Notes: generated from the letters alone by a model not told the origin. 64,000 nt of DNA from Aurelia coerulea (GCA_039566865.1 CM076954.1:11060001-11124000); one strand, 5' to 3'; positions 10,186-19,691 are shown, numbered from the stretch's first letter. Numbers and translations are program-made.

Positions 10186-11651
10186 TCATTGGTCTTCATC
10201 CTCGCCGTCACTGATCAAAACTCTTGCGCGTTTTCTCCTCCGCACTATCATTGTGCGAGGTCGCCGTCGTGGTCTTTGCCCTGACGGTATCTCCTCCTCA
10301 TTTTCATTACTGTCGTCATTCCTGTCAGCATTGTCGATCACCTCTGACGTCCTGTTGTTGCCGTATTTGTTTGCCATTTGTTTGTCCAAATCTGGGAAAG
10401 TTTCCCGGAACTCGTCAAGGTCAAACAAATCTCGCGGTGTGTCTTCTATTAGCAACCACGCATCATACATGGAGTCAGCTCCATCCCATCTGACTCTTCG
10501 GCGTCTTTGGAATCTAGCCAGGTCTTCATCTGAAGGTTCCAGCGCCTGCCATTTTCCCTCACTTATGGTAAGCAAGTAGACTGCTTTGTGGTACCGAAAC
10601 TCATTTATTTTCCCATGAGCAATGAAATAGTCACTTTCTGCTCTTTTCCATCCTTCGTCGCTGTCCTCAAACTCAGTTATTGCTCGGTCGGTGACTTCTT
10701 TTGGCACCACCTTGTCAATTGCGTAAGCGTCGTTCTTCGCTGCTGCGATCGCTTCTCGGAAGTCTTGAGAGAATTGCATTGTCTCGATTTCTTTCATGTC
10801 TATCAGCTGGGCTGCTCGTTGCTCAGTGAAGTCGTTGAATATCGCTCCTTCATCTCCATCGGGGTTGTTTGAAAGGCTCATGTCCTCCTCAGTCCACAAA
10901 GGAACATTGCGCAGCTTTTCCGCTGCCCAGTGAAAGCACTGCATGCAATTCTGCCGGAGCCAGTTGGTTGCCGTTGGGTTTTTTTCTTTCAAGGATTTTG
11001 CCTTAAAGATCTCCAGTCTTGCTTCGATGGCTGCGTCGTCGACAGCTGTAAACTTTGGTATCTCGTTGCAGGTGATGTAGATACCTGATTTGTATACAAA
11101 TTGCACAGCTTCTTTATGTTTCTGGGGAATGGCGATGTACCCTCCTTGCAGCACTCGTTTGGCATCATCTGCAGTCATTGAATCTGGAGGCCACTCATCC
11201 ACAAACAAGCATTCAGTTTCTGCACGTAGCATGCTGGCCGAGAAGTGCCGATCCCGAGTAACCGACGCCAGGTTATCATGCGAGATAATGCCTTCGTATG
11301 GGGCAAACCAGCTCGTCTCTCCAGAATCGGCCTCCCCGACACAACAAAGCTTCTTCGTTTTCTGTGGGAACAAATCTTTCAGAGCCAGCTGGTACCATTT
11401 CTGTAAAAATCTCGTCAAGGTCTCTTCGTCAGGCATGCTGTTCTCGAGGCTGTCGATAAACAGTTGTGGCTGAGGAATGTCGTCTTCTTTCGGCGTGTAG
11501 CTCACAAATGTTCGTGGTGTCACTTCTCCGATCTTCTCGTCATCGATTGCACCCTGCTTGAACCTTTTTTCTGTGAAGCTGAAGCACGTTCCAAACGGAT
11601 TTACCTCAACGAGATCGTAATCGATGGCTATTGGCTTGATAATCTGGCAGC
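10186..11651 (-). CDS. SF3 helicase gene, exon 3 (helicase domain)
   Basis: The last exon of a minus-strand gene. The acceptor (TTTCAG) ends at 11652, and the two-base phase left by exon 2 is completed correctly here. It holds a superfamily 3 helicase core: a Walker A-like loop GEADSGETSW, Walker B LFVDEWPP about 42 residues later, a GGYIAIPQKHKEAV segment, and sensor motif C in YITCNEIP. SF3 helicases unwind origins in rolling-circle and rolling-hairpin replicons (parvovirus NS1, papillomavirus E1, Rep proteins) and also occur in some mobile elements. The usual Walker A lysine is glutamate here (GAG instead of AAG), which predicts loss of ATPase unless compensated. The C-terminus is acidic, then arginine-rich (RRRPR, RRRKRAR) and resembles a nuclear localisation signal. 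No HUH or tyrosine nuclease domain was recognised upstream, so the exact family is unknown. Confidence 0.78.
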
Positions 11652-11699
11652 CTGAAATGGAAGTGTATTAACTTGATGATATGTTCTCCTACTCGGAGT

Positions 11700-11935
11700 T
11701 AATAGATTAGGGTAACGAATGGGAGCAACAGTAAACAAAGCATGAATAAGAGCAAAGAAGGATGCACTCGCTTTTGAATGGGGTTGCACGAAAGTGGGGC
11801 TACCTTGTGCCCTCTTCTACCCTCTTGTGCACTCTTTGTTAATTGTTTTTCACGCTTATTCATCCTTGTTAATTGAATGTCTAATAGGAAAAAACATAAC
11901 TGAACCAACAACAACAACAAATTCATCAATTTAAC
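11700..11935 (-). repeat. Diverged copy of the 327-bp repeat in an SF3 intron
   Basis: Read on the minus strand, this intron segment aligns by eye with the 327-bp unit at 8455-9650: a GTTGTTGTTGGTTCAG start, GAATAAGCGTGAAAAACAA, GTGCACAAG, GGCACAAGGTAGCC, CTTATTCATGCTTTGTTTAC and GTTACCC, in the same order and similar spacing. Confidence 0.7.
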
Positions 11936-12041
11936 AAATCAAATGTCCGCAATAGAACTGAAATCACCTCTTAACTCTCCTTTATGAAACCTTATGTAAT
12001 GGACACTTGTGGTAAAAACCTGAACAAATTCGCACACTAAC

Positions 12042-12687
12042 CTCGGTAGGAAAGAATCCCAGAAATAGCAGCCATATTTGGTGCAATGAGCTCTGCTAAT
12101 TGGCTGTTTCGGAGCAACGAATGCAGGAACTGATGAACGCTGCATGATTTCACGAAGGTGTACTTCCCTTGGGGCACTTTCCTGTATACATGGCCACCAC
12201 GCAGTTTGCAGCTGAGTTTTTCCATTGCCCGTCTCACGCCATCTATAGCCACACAAATTTTGCTGGTGGGTCGCTCTGGCAAATTCAAACTTGACGATGA
12301 CTGGCTGCTGGGTTGCATATCATTCATTTCAACAAGATCATATTGAAGACCAGTGTACTTGATGTTATCAAGGGCCCCTTTTATTGACTCCATGAACGCT
12401 TGGCTGCATTGACGTGTCAGCGTTATCCTTACTGGATGAATTCCAAATTCTGGGCTCTTGCGCAGCTCTTCCGGTGCTACCATGACTCCAGAAACGGCAC
12501 GCACGTAGAGGGAGGCAAACTGTTGGGACGATTCACCAGACAATCTTTTTGCATAATTGCTATTATGGTCCTTGATGGCGATGCATAAAGATCCTGTCAC
12601 ATAATCATGAGTGCCTTCTTTTCCTCGTGGGCTTATCGGTTTGCAGTCATCGATTTCCAGCCCGGCAGACAGCATTATTTGCATTAT
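12042..12687 (-). CDS. SF3 helicase gene, exon 2
   Basis: This internal exon is bounded by an acceptor (ATTTCTAG, exon from 12687) and a donor (CGAG followed by GTTAGT, exon end 12042). The phase agrees on both sides: it starts in phase 0 after exon 1 and ends with one base of a Gly codon finished in exon 3. It encodes 215 codons of a globular region (for example CIAIKDHNSNYAKRL and IHPVRITLTRQCSQAF) that I do not recognise. By position it could be an N-terminal replication or DNA-binding domain, but no nuclease motif was seen. Confidence 0.7.
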
Positions 12688-13006
12688 CTAGAAATGAAAT
12701 AGTTAAAGTTAAATAAAATATATATCTGAAATTTAATTTTTTAAATTGATATATACCTAAAGCAATATGATGATAAAAGCAAATATGAAGCAAATATGAG
12801 ACTTTACAATGTATGCACAAGATTGAATAAGGAATTCAACTTTCACAGCGAGGTTGGTTGATGTCAAGGCAAAGTGATTTGATTGACGTCAGAACTTTTA
12901 CAGTTTGCTAATGCTACGTTGTGCGAGTCAAATTCAGGCGGGTGGGAAGGAATCTAACGAAATAGGCTCATATAGCAGCAAAATCGAATTTAAAATCAAC
13001 TCCTAC

Positions 13007-13453
13007 CTGATTTTCTACAATGTGCAGAGAATTTGAGGGGGCATCGATGGCCATCCACAAACTGACACCTGGTTTAACGTCGATCTCTTCGACTTCTTCT
13101 TCTTGATTTTCTTCCTCTCCATCCTCTCCACCTTCTCCGTCTTCTCCGTCTTCCCCACCATGTTGGTTTTTGTCATTTTTCTTCTTTTTCTTCTTTGTTT
13201 TCTTCACTTCAATACCAGTTATGCATGATAGAATGACGTGTATGTTCTTGTGATCTCGCAGAATCAGCTCCAATTGTCTGCGTTTAACTGGTAGTAAATT
13301 TTCCGTTACAGTCTCATCGCATGGTCTTGTTCTCCACAGTGCCCTGATGGACACCACCAAATGCGACCTCGTTACCTCTGGTACCACAAAGGCGCGCAGT
13401 GCTTGCGTTAATGTCTTTGACGACAGTCGTCGAACAGGCCTATTTTCACCCAT
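13007..13453 (-). CDS. SF3 helicase gene, exon 1
   Basis: The first coding exon starts at the ATG at 13453 (MGENRPVRRLSSK) and ends at 13007 with a CAG/GTAGGA donor, 149 codons in phase 0. It contains a lysine run (KKTKKKKKK) followed by a long Glu/Gly/Asp repeat (GGEDGEDGEGGEDGEEE), so the middle is disordered and highly charged. The only upstream sequence before the Penelope terminal repeat is a short (TA)n tract (13470-13490), so the native promoter may have been displaced. Confidence 0.68.
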
Positions 13454-13485
13454 AACGAACGCACATCTGAATATATATATATATA

Positions 13486-13624
13486 TATATAAAAGGTACT
13501 AGGAGAAAAACGGACGCAAAAAACAGACAGATTTTTCAGCACACTGAGGCCTTTCAAACTTACGTTATCATCAGAATGTGACTTTATACTACAGTACCAA
13601 GTTTTTATATATATATATATATAC
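13486..13624 (-). mobile_element. PLE family B terminal repeat fragment
   Basis: A short fragment bounded by (TA)n tracts on both sides. It contains the CACACTGAGGCCTTTCA block of the PLE-B terminal repeats and a hammerhead on the minus strand. Its right (TA)n tract joins the start of PLE-A copy 2. Confidence 0.75.
13540..13580 (-). ncRNA. Hammerhead ribozyme, PLE-B type (copy 1)
   Basis: On the minus strand: CACATT, CTGATGA, stem II (AAC/GUU), GAAA, GGCC, UC, AGTGTG. CACAUU and AGUGUG form a 6-bp stem I with one G-U pair. GGCC is a palindromic stem III, and the cleavage triplet is CUC. Stem II and stem I differ from the other B copies in compensating ways. Confidence 0.8.
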
Positions 13625-16159
13625 TGACAAGGGAGGAGTTAGACCATATAAGAGAACAGGTGAAGACGTCCAAGGAGACCTTGCAAAGGAAGCGGGTAAA
13701 AAAGGCGCTGAAATTATGCACAGACTCAGGAATTAAGATCTCCACAGAAAGGCTACAAGACCTAGGAGGAACCAACCACCATCATGACGAAATATTTGAC
13801 AGCAGCGACCTACGACCTGCAGAGCAACATCAAGAGAATCCGACGACGATACAGACCACAACCAGGGAGGAACCAGATGAGGAAGTCAAAGTAACGGCAG
13901 ATGGTAGATTAAAGGGACGATTTGTCAGTGGGAGTGTGGTGAATCTATCACGGAGGGAACTTTCGGAGGAAGACGTGAGTCTTCTTTCGAAAGGCCTGAA
14001 GTTTTCCCCCACTCCCACTGACATCGATAAAGCAAAGCTAAAAGAAGACCTTGATGCTTACAAACGAAGAATGAGGCTGAGGTGGCATTTTAGAAACAAC
14101 GAGGACAATTTTACACCGGACAATGATCAAAATAAATTTAGAGTTAAGTCCACTTGGCAGCCCCCCAAGGATGACCCACTTCTGGAGAACTATTTTTCGC
14201 TGTTGGAGAAGGAGGTAATGTCTGTCTCGCCGGAGGGTAAGAATTTTAGTAATCTTTCTTCTTCTGAACAACTTTCTTTTAAACAGCTTAAATGTGATAG
14301 GAACATAGTTATCAAGGAAGCAGATAAGGGATCAGCAGTTGTAGTTTGGGATCGGGAGGATTACATTAGTGAGGCTAACCGACAATTAGACGATAGGCAG
14401 GTTTATGAAGAAATAGAGGTGGACCCCACGGTAGATTTGGGTAAGACCATTAATTCTAGGTTGAAAGAACTGAGGGAGGGGGACCCCGGTCTAGAGGAAG
14501 TGACTGAGTATTTGGAAATTAAAGATTCTAGGTTAGGTAGATTTTATTTATTGCCTAAGATCCACAAGGGTCTTAGTAGTGTTAAGGGGCGACCAGTCAT
14601 TTCCAATTGTGGTACTATAACAGAACATATTTCAGAATATCTAGACCACCACCTTAACCAGTTGGTTAGCCAAAGTAGGTCATATGTTAAGGACACTAAC
14701 CACTTTCTGTCTAGGCTAAGTAAGCTAGGTAGGATACCAGAGGGGGCTTTGTTGTGTACAGTTGATGTTGTGGGACTCTATCCAAGCATTCCACACGGGG
14801 AGGGCTTAGAGGCCATCAGGGAGGCGCTGGATAGAAGGGAAAACCCGGGCGTGGCTACTGATACCCTAGTGGGGTTGGCGTCCTTGGTCTTGGAGAATAA
14901 TTATTTTGAATTTAATGATAGGATTTATAGGCAGAAATTGGGCACGGCTATAGGCACGAAGTTCGCTCCGGCCTATGCCAATCTCTTCATGACCCGGTTG
15001 GAAGAGGGGTTGTTGGAGGCTTCACCTGACAAGCCGCTCATCTGGATGAGATTCATCGATGATGTTTTCTTTATCTGGATGCACGGGGAGGAAAAGCTGA
15101 AGTCTTTCATCAATCATCTCAACAGTAGCCACGAAACCATTAAGTTTACTAGCGAGCAATCACGGGATAGTATTAGTTTTTTAGATGTTCAGGTTAGCGT
15201 GGGGGAGGGGGGGAGTCCTTTCGACAGACTTGTTTTGCAAGCCAACTGACACACATCAGTACTTGCATAAGAAGTCTTGTCACCCCTGGCACACGAAGAA
15301 GGCGATCCCCTATGGTCAGGCTCTTAGGTTTCGTAGGATATGCTCGGAAGATCGCCAATTTCAGGAGAGGGTAGGCGAGTTAGCTGGATGGCTTAAGGTA
15401 AGGGGCTACGAAGAGACTTTAGTTAACGAACAAATAGATAGGGTACGTAGGTTGGATAGGACAACTCTTCTAGCAAATGCGGGAAATAGGACCAATAACC
15501 AAGGGAGGGGGGAAAGGGTTCCACTTGTTGCCACATACCATCCAGCACTCAATAGTTTGGGGAAGGTTGCCAGGAGACTCCATTCTATGCTCACAAACTC
15601 GGAGGAGCATAGGGCGGTGTTTCCTGAGCCACCTTTAATAGCATTTAGGAGATGTAAGAACCTTAAGGATATACTTGTTAGGGCTAGGCTCAGTAGTGAG
15701 GGAAATGGGGGGACTGATAAGAAGGGATGTTCTCGTTGTGGTAAATCTCGTTGTCAAGTGTGTAATGTCATGAGTAATAGTGGACATTTTCATTCAAACA
15801 TAGATAGCCGGGAATATAGGATAAACTATTCGTTTAATTGTGACTCGTCAAATGTTGTGTATTTGTTGGAATGTACTGTTTGTGGTGTACAATATGTTGG
15901 TAGCACCTGCACGCCTTTTAGGCTTAGGTTTAACAATTACAAGGCGTGCAGTCATAAGTTTAATTCGGGGGCCTCAGTACCCCAGGCGGAATTCTTCAGG
16001 CATTTTACTGGAGAAGGCCACCACGGGTTTCTGAAGGATATTAGTATTAAGATAATCGATAGGCTAACGGGGGGAAATAGGATGCGGGAAAGCTTCTGGC
16101 AATATCGGCTGGATTGCTTTGCCCCTAAGGGATTAAACACTAGGCAGGTTGATACATAG
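13625..16159 (+). pseudogene. PLE-A copy 2: RT/GIY-YIG polyprotein, one frameshift
   Basis: The longest PLE-A coding copy. It is open from the (TA)n junction (about 13625; first ATG 13660) to 15249, then continues in another frame from about 15185 to 16159. The N-terminal part, missing from copy 1, is charged and probably helical (TREELDHIREQVKTSK region), followed by REDYISEANRQLDD. Next come PLE reverse transcriptase motifs (LLPKIHKG, VDVVGLYPSIPH, GTAIGTKFAPAYANLF, FIDD), the CSRCGKSRCQVC cluster and the GIY-YIG domain. The break lies in a G-rich run at about 15197-15214. The other two copies read as two shorter G runs separated by a C, while this copy has an extra G and an A. That one-base expansion explains the frameshift. 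The true 5' start is probably truncated. Confidence 0.88.
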
Positions 16160-16626
16160 ATTTGATTTTTGTTTACATTTTGGTTGTTTGGTTGTTTTGA
16201 TTTTTGCGCTCTGCTTTTCATTAGGGACACACGCTGTTTTTTTAGGGATCTCTTTTCTGCCAATCCGCTCTTGGATCTTTCTATTGCTTGTTTTGTTAGT
16301 TCACACGTTTTTTTCTTTCTAGCTTCCGCGAGACAGACACCGCCGCCGACTTTAGCAGCTCTTTACTCTGCGCTTTCTTTGATCTTCCCATTGCCGCCTT
16401 TGGCTACACCCCCATTTGCACCTTTTATGACTTATTGTAATAATCAGGATCCCGCTCAGGCTATTGTTTTTTAATATTGTATTGTTATTTCAAGGTTTAT
16501 ATGTATGCTCCATCTAATTTGGAAAGCTATTACTGATGAAGGCTTACGCCGAAACGTTTACTAGAATGTGTTTTTCTTGACTACATATATCTTTTTTATT
16601 ACATATTGCGAATGAGCTTATGAGAA
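16160..16626 (+). mobile_element. PLE-A copy 2 3' region/terminal repeat
   Basis: The untranslated 3' region follows the TRQVDT stop: AGACAGACACCGCCGCCGAC, GGATCCCGCTCAGGC, the hammerhead and a GAGCTTATGAGAATA end, finishing at (TA)n. It is nearly identical to the inverted terminal repeats of copies 1 and 3. Confidence 0.88.
16525..16568 (+). ncRNA. Hammerhead ribozyme core, PLE-A type (copy 5)
   Basis: CTGATGA at 16533-16539, GAAA at 16551-16554, stem II GGC/GCC, stem III CG, triplet GUU, stem I including CUA/UAG. Confidence 0.62.
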
Positions 16627-16667
16627 TATATATATATAAATATATATATATAGACTCAAGAAAAAAC

Positions 16668-16711
16668 ACATTCGTTAAACGTTTCGGCGCAAGCCTTCAT
16701 CAGTAATGACT
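16668..16711 (-). ncRNA. Hammerhead ribozyme core, PLE-A type (copy 6)
   Basis: On the minus strand, CTGATGA is at 16703-16697 and GAAA at 16685-16682, with GGC/GCC stem II, CG stem III and a GUU triplet. It is the mirror of copy 7 in the same inverted repeat. Confidence 0.6.
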
Positions 16712-17310
16712 TTTCAAAATCAGACAGAGCATACATATACATCTCGAAATTCAAAAACAATATAAAACAATAGCCTAAGCGGGATCCCGCTAAATACAAT
16801 AAATCGCAAAAGGTGTTAAAATAGGGATGTTACCAGAAGCGGCAAGAGGAAGATCAAAGAAAGCGCAGAGTATAGAGCCGCTAAAGTCGGCGGCGGTGTC
16901 TGTCTCGCGGGAGCTGAAAAAACGTGTGTAATAACAAAACAAGCAATAGAAAGATCCAAAAGCGGATTGGCAGAAAAGAGATCCTTAAAAAACAGCAAGC
17001 GCTCAGCTTTTCGTTAGGGTCACACGCTGTTTTTTAAGGATCTCTTTTCTGCCAATCCGCTTTTGGATCTTTCTATTGCTTGTTTTGTTATTACACACGT
17101 TTTTTCAGCTCCCGCAAGACAGACACCGCCGCCGACTTTAGCGGCTCTATACTCTGCGCTTTCTTTGATCTTCCTCTTGCCGCTTCTGGTAACATCCCTA
17201 TTTTAACACCTTTTGCGATTTATTGTATTTAGCGGGATCCCGCTTAGGCTATTGTTTTATATTGTTTTTGAATTTCGAGATGTATATGTATGCTCTGTCT
17301 GATTTTGAAA

Positions 17311-17354
17311 AGTCATTACTGATGAAGGCTTGCGCCGAAACGTTTAACGAATGT
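17311..17354 (+). ncRNA. Hammerhead ribozyme core, PLE-A type (copy 7)
   Basis: CTGATGA at 17319-17325 and GAAA at 17337-17340. Stem II is GGC/GCC, stem III CG, triplet GUU. Confidence 0.6.
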
Positions 17355-17411
17355 GTTTTTTCTTGAGTCTATATATCTATTTTATTACATATTGAGTAGG
17401 AGCTTATGAGA

Positions 17412-17412
<1 letters not shown>

Positions 17413-17466
<54 letters not shown>
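17413..17466. repeat. (TA)n microsatellite
   Basis: The longest TA tract of the window. Similar tracts lie at about 2372, 3281, 5785, 13470, 13607, 16627, 17970, 18503, 19447, 20717, 21245, 23846 and 24926, almost all at PLE boundaries. Confidence 0.95.
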
Positions 17467-17470
<4 letters not shown>

Positions 17471-17486
17471 CATTCGGCATCAGCTG

Positions 17487-17622
17487 ACACGGTGACAAAT
17501 ATTTATCATGAGTGGGCTACCACAATTGGAGAATTAAAATGTGCCCCTGCCTGGGATCGAACCCGGGATCTTCGTGTCAAAAGTTTCTCCGACATTCCAC
17601 TGCGCCACTCAAGCGCAATGAA
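17487..17622 (-). mobile_element. tRNA-derived SINE-like fragment
   Basis: On the minus strand a tRNA-like region carries an A-box-like TGGCGCAGTGG (17608-17598) and a B-box GGTTCGATCC (17563-17554). It continues into CAGGCAGGGGCAC. The spacing (about 34 nt) fits an internal RNA polymerase III promoter. The acceptor stem does not pair well and no complete cloverleaf forms, so this is a SINE head rather than a tRNA gene. The outer limits are approximate. Confidence 0.65.
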
Positions 17623-17675
17623 ATATCGGAGAAATCTGAAGTCATTCAGATTCCCGGGTCTTATACCACGACAGA

Positions 17676-17727
17676 AGCCATTTTTTGTTTTTTCGTGTTT
17701 CGGCATTAAGCCTTCATCAGAGCCATG
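17676..17727 (-). ncRNA. Degenerate hammerhead-like core (type E)
   Basis: On the minus strand CTGATGA, a GGC/GCC stem II and GAAAC are present. The stem III/cleavage region reads CACGAAAAAAC, with no palindrome and no clear NUH triplet. It is probably decayed. Confidence 0.35.
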
Positions 17728-17817
17728 CATATATATATATAAACTTGGTAAAATAGATAACTAGAAACTTGATGTAGAGAGGTTGGACGACAAAAAATAC
17801 TATAAGCTATGTTTTAA

Positions 17818-17858
17818 CACACTGAGGCCTTTCGGACTTGTGTCCTCATCAGAGTATG
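17818..17858 (-). ncRNA. Hammerhead ribozyme, PLE-B type (copy 2)
   Basis: On the minus strand: CATACT, CTGATGA, stem II GGAC/GUCC with loop ACAA, GAAA, GGCC, UC, AGTGTG. Stem I is 6 bp with one G-U pair, stem III palindromic GGCC, triplet CUC. Confidence 0.82.
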
Positions 17859-17874
17859 ACAAGGCATTCGAAAT

Positions 17875-17915
17875 CATACTCTGATGAGGACACAAGTCCG
17901 AAAGGCCTCAGTGTG
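17875..17915 (+). ncRNA. Hammerhead ribozyme, PLE-B type (copy 3)
   Basis: An exact inverted copy of the ribozyme at 17818-17858, on the plus strand, with all conserved boxes present. Confidence 0.82.
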
Positions 17916-17985
17916 TTAAAACATAGCTTATAGTATTTTTTGTCGTCCAACCTCTCTACATCAAGTTTATATATATATATATAGT

Positions 17986-18500
17986 GTACGGTTAGAAGAG
18001 GGCCTAACTACTCAAAGAAACAGGCATCTGTGTGGTCTTTCACGCTTTTTCTTTTCCAGTTCTGACTAGTTTCGCATCTTCAGAGCAACTGAATAAATCT
18101 AACAAGTCAACCTGTATTTATAGCAGAAGAGTTTAATTAAAGTTAACTATTGTCCATATAAGGTCCTTCCGGTTGAAGTTTCATCCTTCCGAGGCTGTTG
18201 TTTTTGTTTGTTCTTCGTTGTCCTCCGATCTGGGGTCTCCTTGTTGTTGTTGCTGTTCTTGTCATTTCACGTCAGATTGTTTCTTAACTTTTGTTGCGTT
18301 GTTTCTTGCTGTTGTCGTTGTTGTCGTTGTTCTTTGTTGCTTTCCGTTGTTGTCGCTTTCCATGATGTTGTTGTTGCTGTTCTTATTGTCCTTTGTCGTC
18401 AGATTGCTTCTTTGTTGTTGTTGTTGTTGTTGTTTGATTCTTTTCGTCTGAATCAGTGGCTTGCTTTGTCATTTGCCTGACTGGTTTAGTAGGAATCAAG
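17986..18500 (-). mobile_element. PLE family D terminal region (minus sense)
   Basis: It starts after (TA)n with GTGTACGGTTAGAAGAGGGC, which recurs at about 20751, and contains a CUGAAGA-type hammerhead and a TTG/GTT-rich stretch (18190-18440). The cysteine/leucine-rich open frames in that stretch come from the trinucleotide bias and are not genes. Confidence 0.6.
18057..18091 (-). ncRNA. Hammerhead-like core, type D (copy 1, short stem II)
   Basis: On the minus strand, CAGTTGCT is followed by CTGAAGA, a collapsed stem II (UGC), GAAA, the palindromic CUAG, UC (GUC triplet) and AGAACTG. CAGUU/AACUG pair in stem I. Stem II is too short for a standard fold. Confidence 0.45.
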
Positions 18501-18525
18501 TTTATATATATATATATATATATAA

Positions 18526-19432
18526 AGGTGAACAAAAAGAAAGACGAGCTGGAATATATACATACAAATTTTATCTCAATTCCCAACTAGTTTCGACCGT
18601 GTGGTCATCATCAGGAGAATGAGTGATATTTTCTAATGCAACTGGTTTTACAATCTATGTTTACAAATATGACGCTAAATTAATTGTTTGAAATTACGAA
18701 TGATTAAGAAATAACAAGCCACAGGGAAATAATGTAATGACAAAAAAGTGAACGTAATTCTGTGGCTTATCCATTTGTTAAAGAGCTATAATCTTATGCT
18801 TTCTGGGTGGTTAAGTTTGCTGTTTAGGCCATTTGGGGATAGGGTTTTAAGACGTAACATCCAGTTATCTTCATGTGATTCTAAAATAAAAGTTATTTCA
18901 TCTGATACATTTTTTTCAATCTTTTCTATGATGGTAAATTTTGCATCTGTAGAGAAGTCATGGTTTGCTAGGCGAAAGTGTTGTTCAACGGGGAGTAGTT
19001 TATCGTAGTCTGTTGATTTGATTCTATGCCTATAGTTGTTGAGTCTAATATTGAACGGCCATTCGGACTTTCCGACATATTGTTTTGAGCACCGTGTGCA
19101 TTCTAACAGATATATCACATTTTTGCTTTTACAGTTGGATTCATGGTAGATTTTATATGTGTTCTTAGTTACAAAACTAGTGAATGAGTTGGTAGATTTA
19201 AGGTGATTACAGCATAGACTGTTTCTAACATTACATGGTTTACAAAATTTAATAGTACGGATAACTTTGTTATTTAAAATGTTATTGCTTCCTACCATTT
19301 CTTTAAGGTTCTTTGGCCTACGATAGGCTAGCATACCAGGTTCCTTAAAAATATCTTTCAAGTTTGGTTTTAGTTTTAAAATATCCCAGCGGTTTTGGAT
19401 AATCTTAGCCATTGGTGGGAGGGTGTTGTTAA
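18526..19432 (-). pseudogene. PLE family C: GIY-YIG end fragment
   Basis: A second PLE family, different in sequence from family A. The frame covers 19432-18786 and lacks a real start: its apparent N-terminal 38 or so codons are family-B terminal repeat and TA sequence. It encodes the C-terminal part of the polyprotein, with RRPKNLKEMVGSN, a cysteine cluster (CKPCNVRNSLCCNHL) and the GIY-YIG endonuclease (VIYLLECTRCSKQYVGKSEW). It ends LNHPESIRL and stop. The reverse transcriptase is absent. The region 18526-18785 is the 3' terminal repeat with a hammerhead. Confidence 0.82.
18579..18621 (-). ncRNA. Hammerhead ribozyme, PLE-C type (copy 1)
   Basis: On the minus strand: ATTCTC, CTGATGA, stem II GACC/GGUC with loop ACAC, GAAA, CUAG, UU, GGGAAT. 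AUUCUC and GGGAAU pair over 6 bp with one U-G pair. Stem III is the palindrome CUAG, and the triplet is GUU. Confidence 0.78.
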
Positions 19433-19547
19433 ATATATATAGAGGGTATATATATATATATATTGGCAATAAAGAAACGATAAAATGGATACTATAAGTG
19501 CGGATGAAGAACGAACGAGAAATAGACAAAAATTTGATGTTTTTTAG

Positions 19548-19588
19548 CACACTAAGGCCTTTCAAGTCATTACTATCATCAGAGTGTG
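19548..19588 (-). ncRNA. Hammerhead ribozyme, PLE-B type (copy 4)
   Basis: On the minus strand: CACACT, CTGATGA, stem II AGU/ACU, GAAA, GGCC, UU, AGTGTG. Stem I is a perfect 6-bp match, stem III the palindrome GGCC, triplet CUU. Confidence 0.8.
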
Positions 19589-19691
19589 ACTGACAAACTG
19601 AATTGAAATTCTTATAATAATACTGAGATTAATATGTTTACGTAATAACAGACGAGTGAGAATAGTGTTAAGTTAATGTGTCAATTGAGGA

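Larger units (their letters stand above)
16645..17376. repeat. Head-to-head PLE-A terminal repeats (about 350-bp arms)
   Basis: Two PLE-A terminal repeats lie head to head as a near-perfect inverted repeat: left arm to 16996 (minus sense), a 29-bp spacer 16997-17025, right arm 17026 to about 17376 (plus sense). There is no coding sequence between them. The arms match the subtype at 2890-3280 (AGCGGGATCCCGCT) better than copies 1-3, so they come from a second PLE-A subfamily. Confidence 0.88.
17765..17968. repeat. 95-bp perfect inverted repeat (PLE-B snap-back)
   Basis: The arms 17765-17859 and 17874-17968 are exact reverse complements by eye, separated by a 14-nt loop (CAAGGCATTCGAAA). Each arm carries a hammerhead, so the transcript of either strand contains one ribozyme and one antisense ribozyme. 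Confidence 0.93.

Noticed and set aside
10186..13453. A recent parvovirus-like insertion
   Set aside because: The SF3 core resembles such proteins only in general motifs, the gene has three consensus-spliced exons, and no capsid gene was seen. It is kept only as an alternative.
17537..17618. A tRNA gene on the minus strand
   Set aside because: The A and B boxes are good, but the acceptor and other arms do not pair and the anticodon arm is unclear. A SINE head is more likely.
18173..18480. Leucine/cysteine-rich frames resembling membrane or secreted peptides
   Set aside because: Produced by TTG/GTT-biased repeat sequence in a PLE-D terminal region; several overlapping frames show the same bias.
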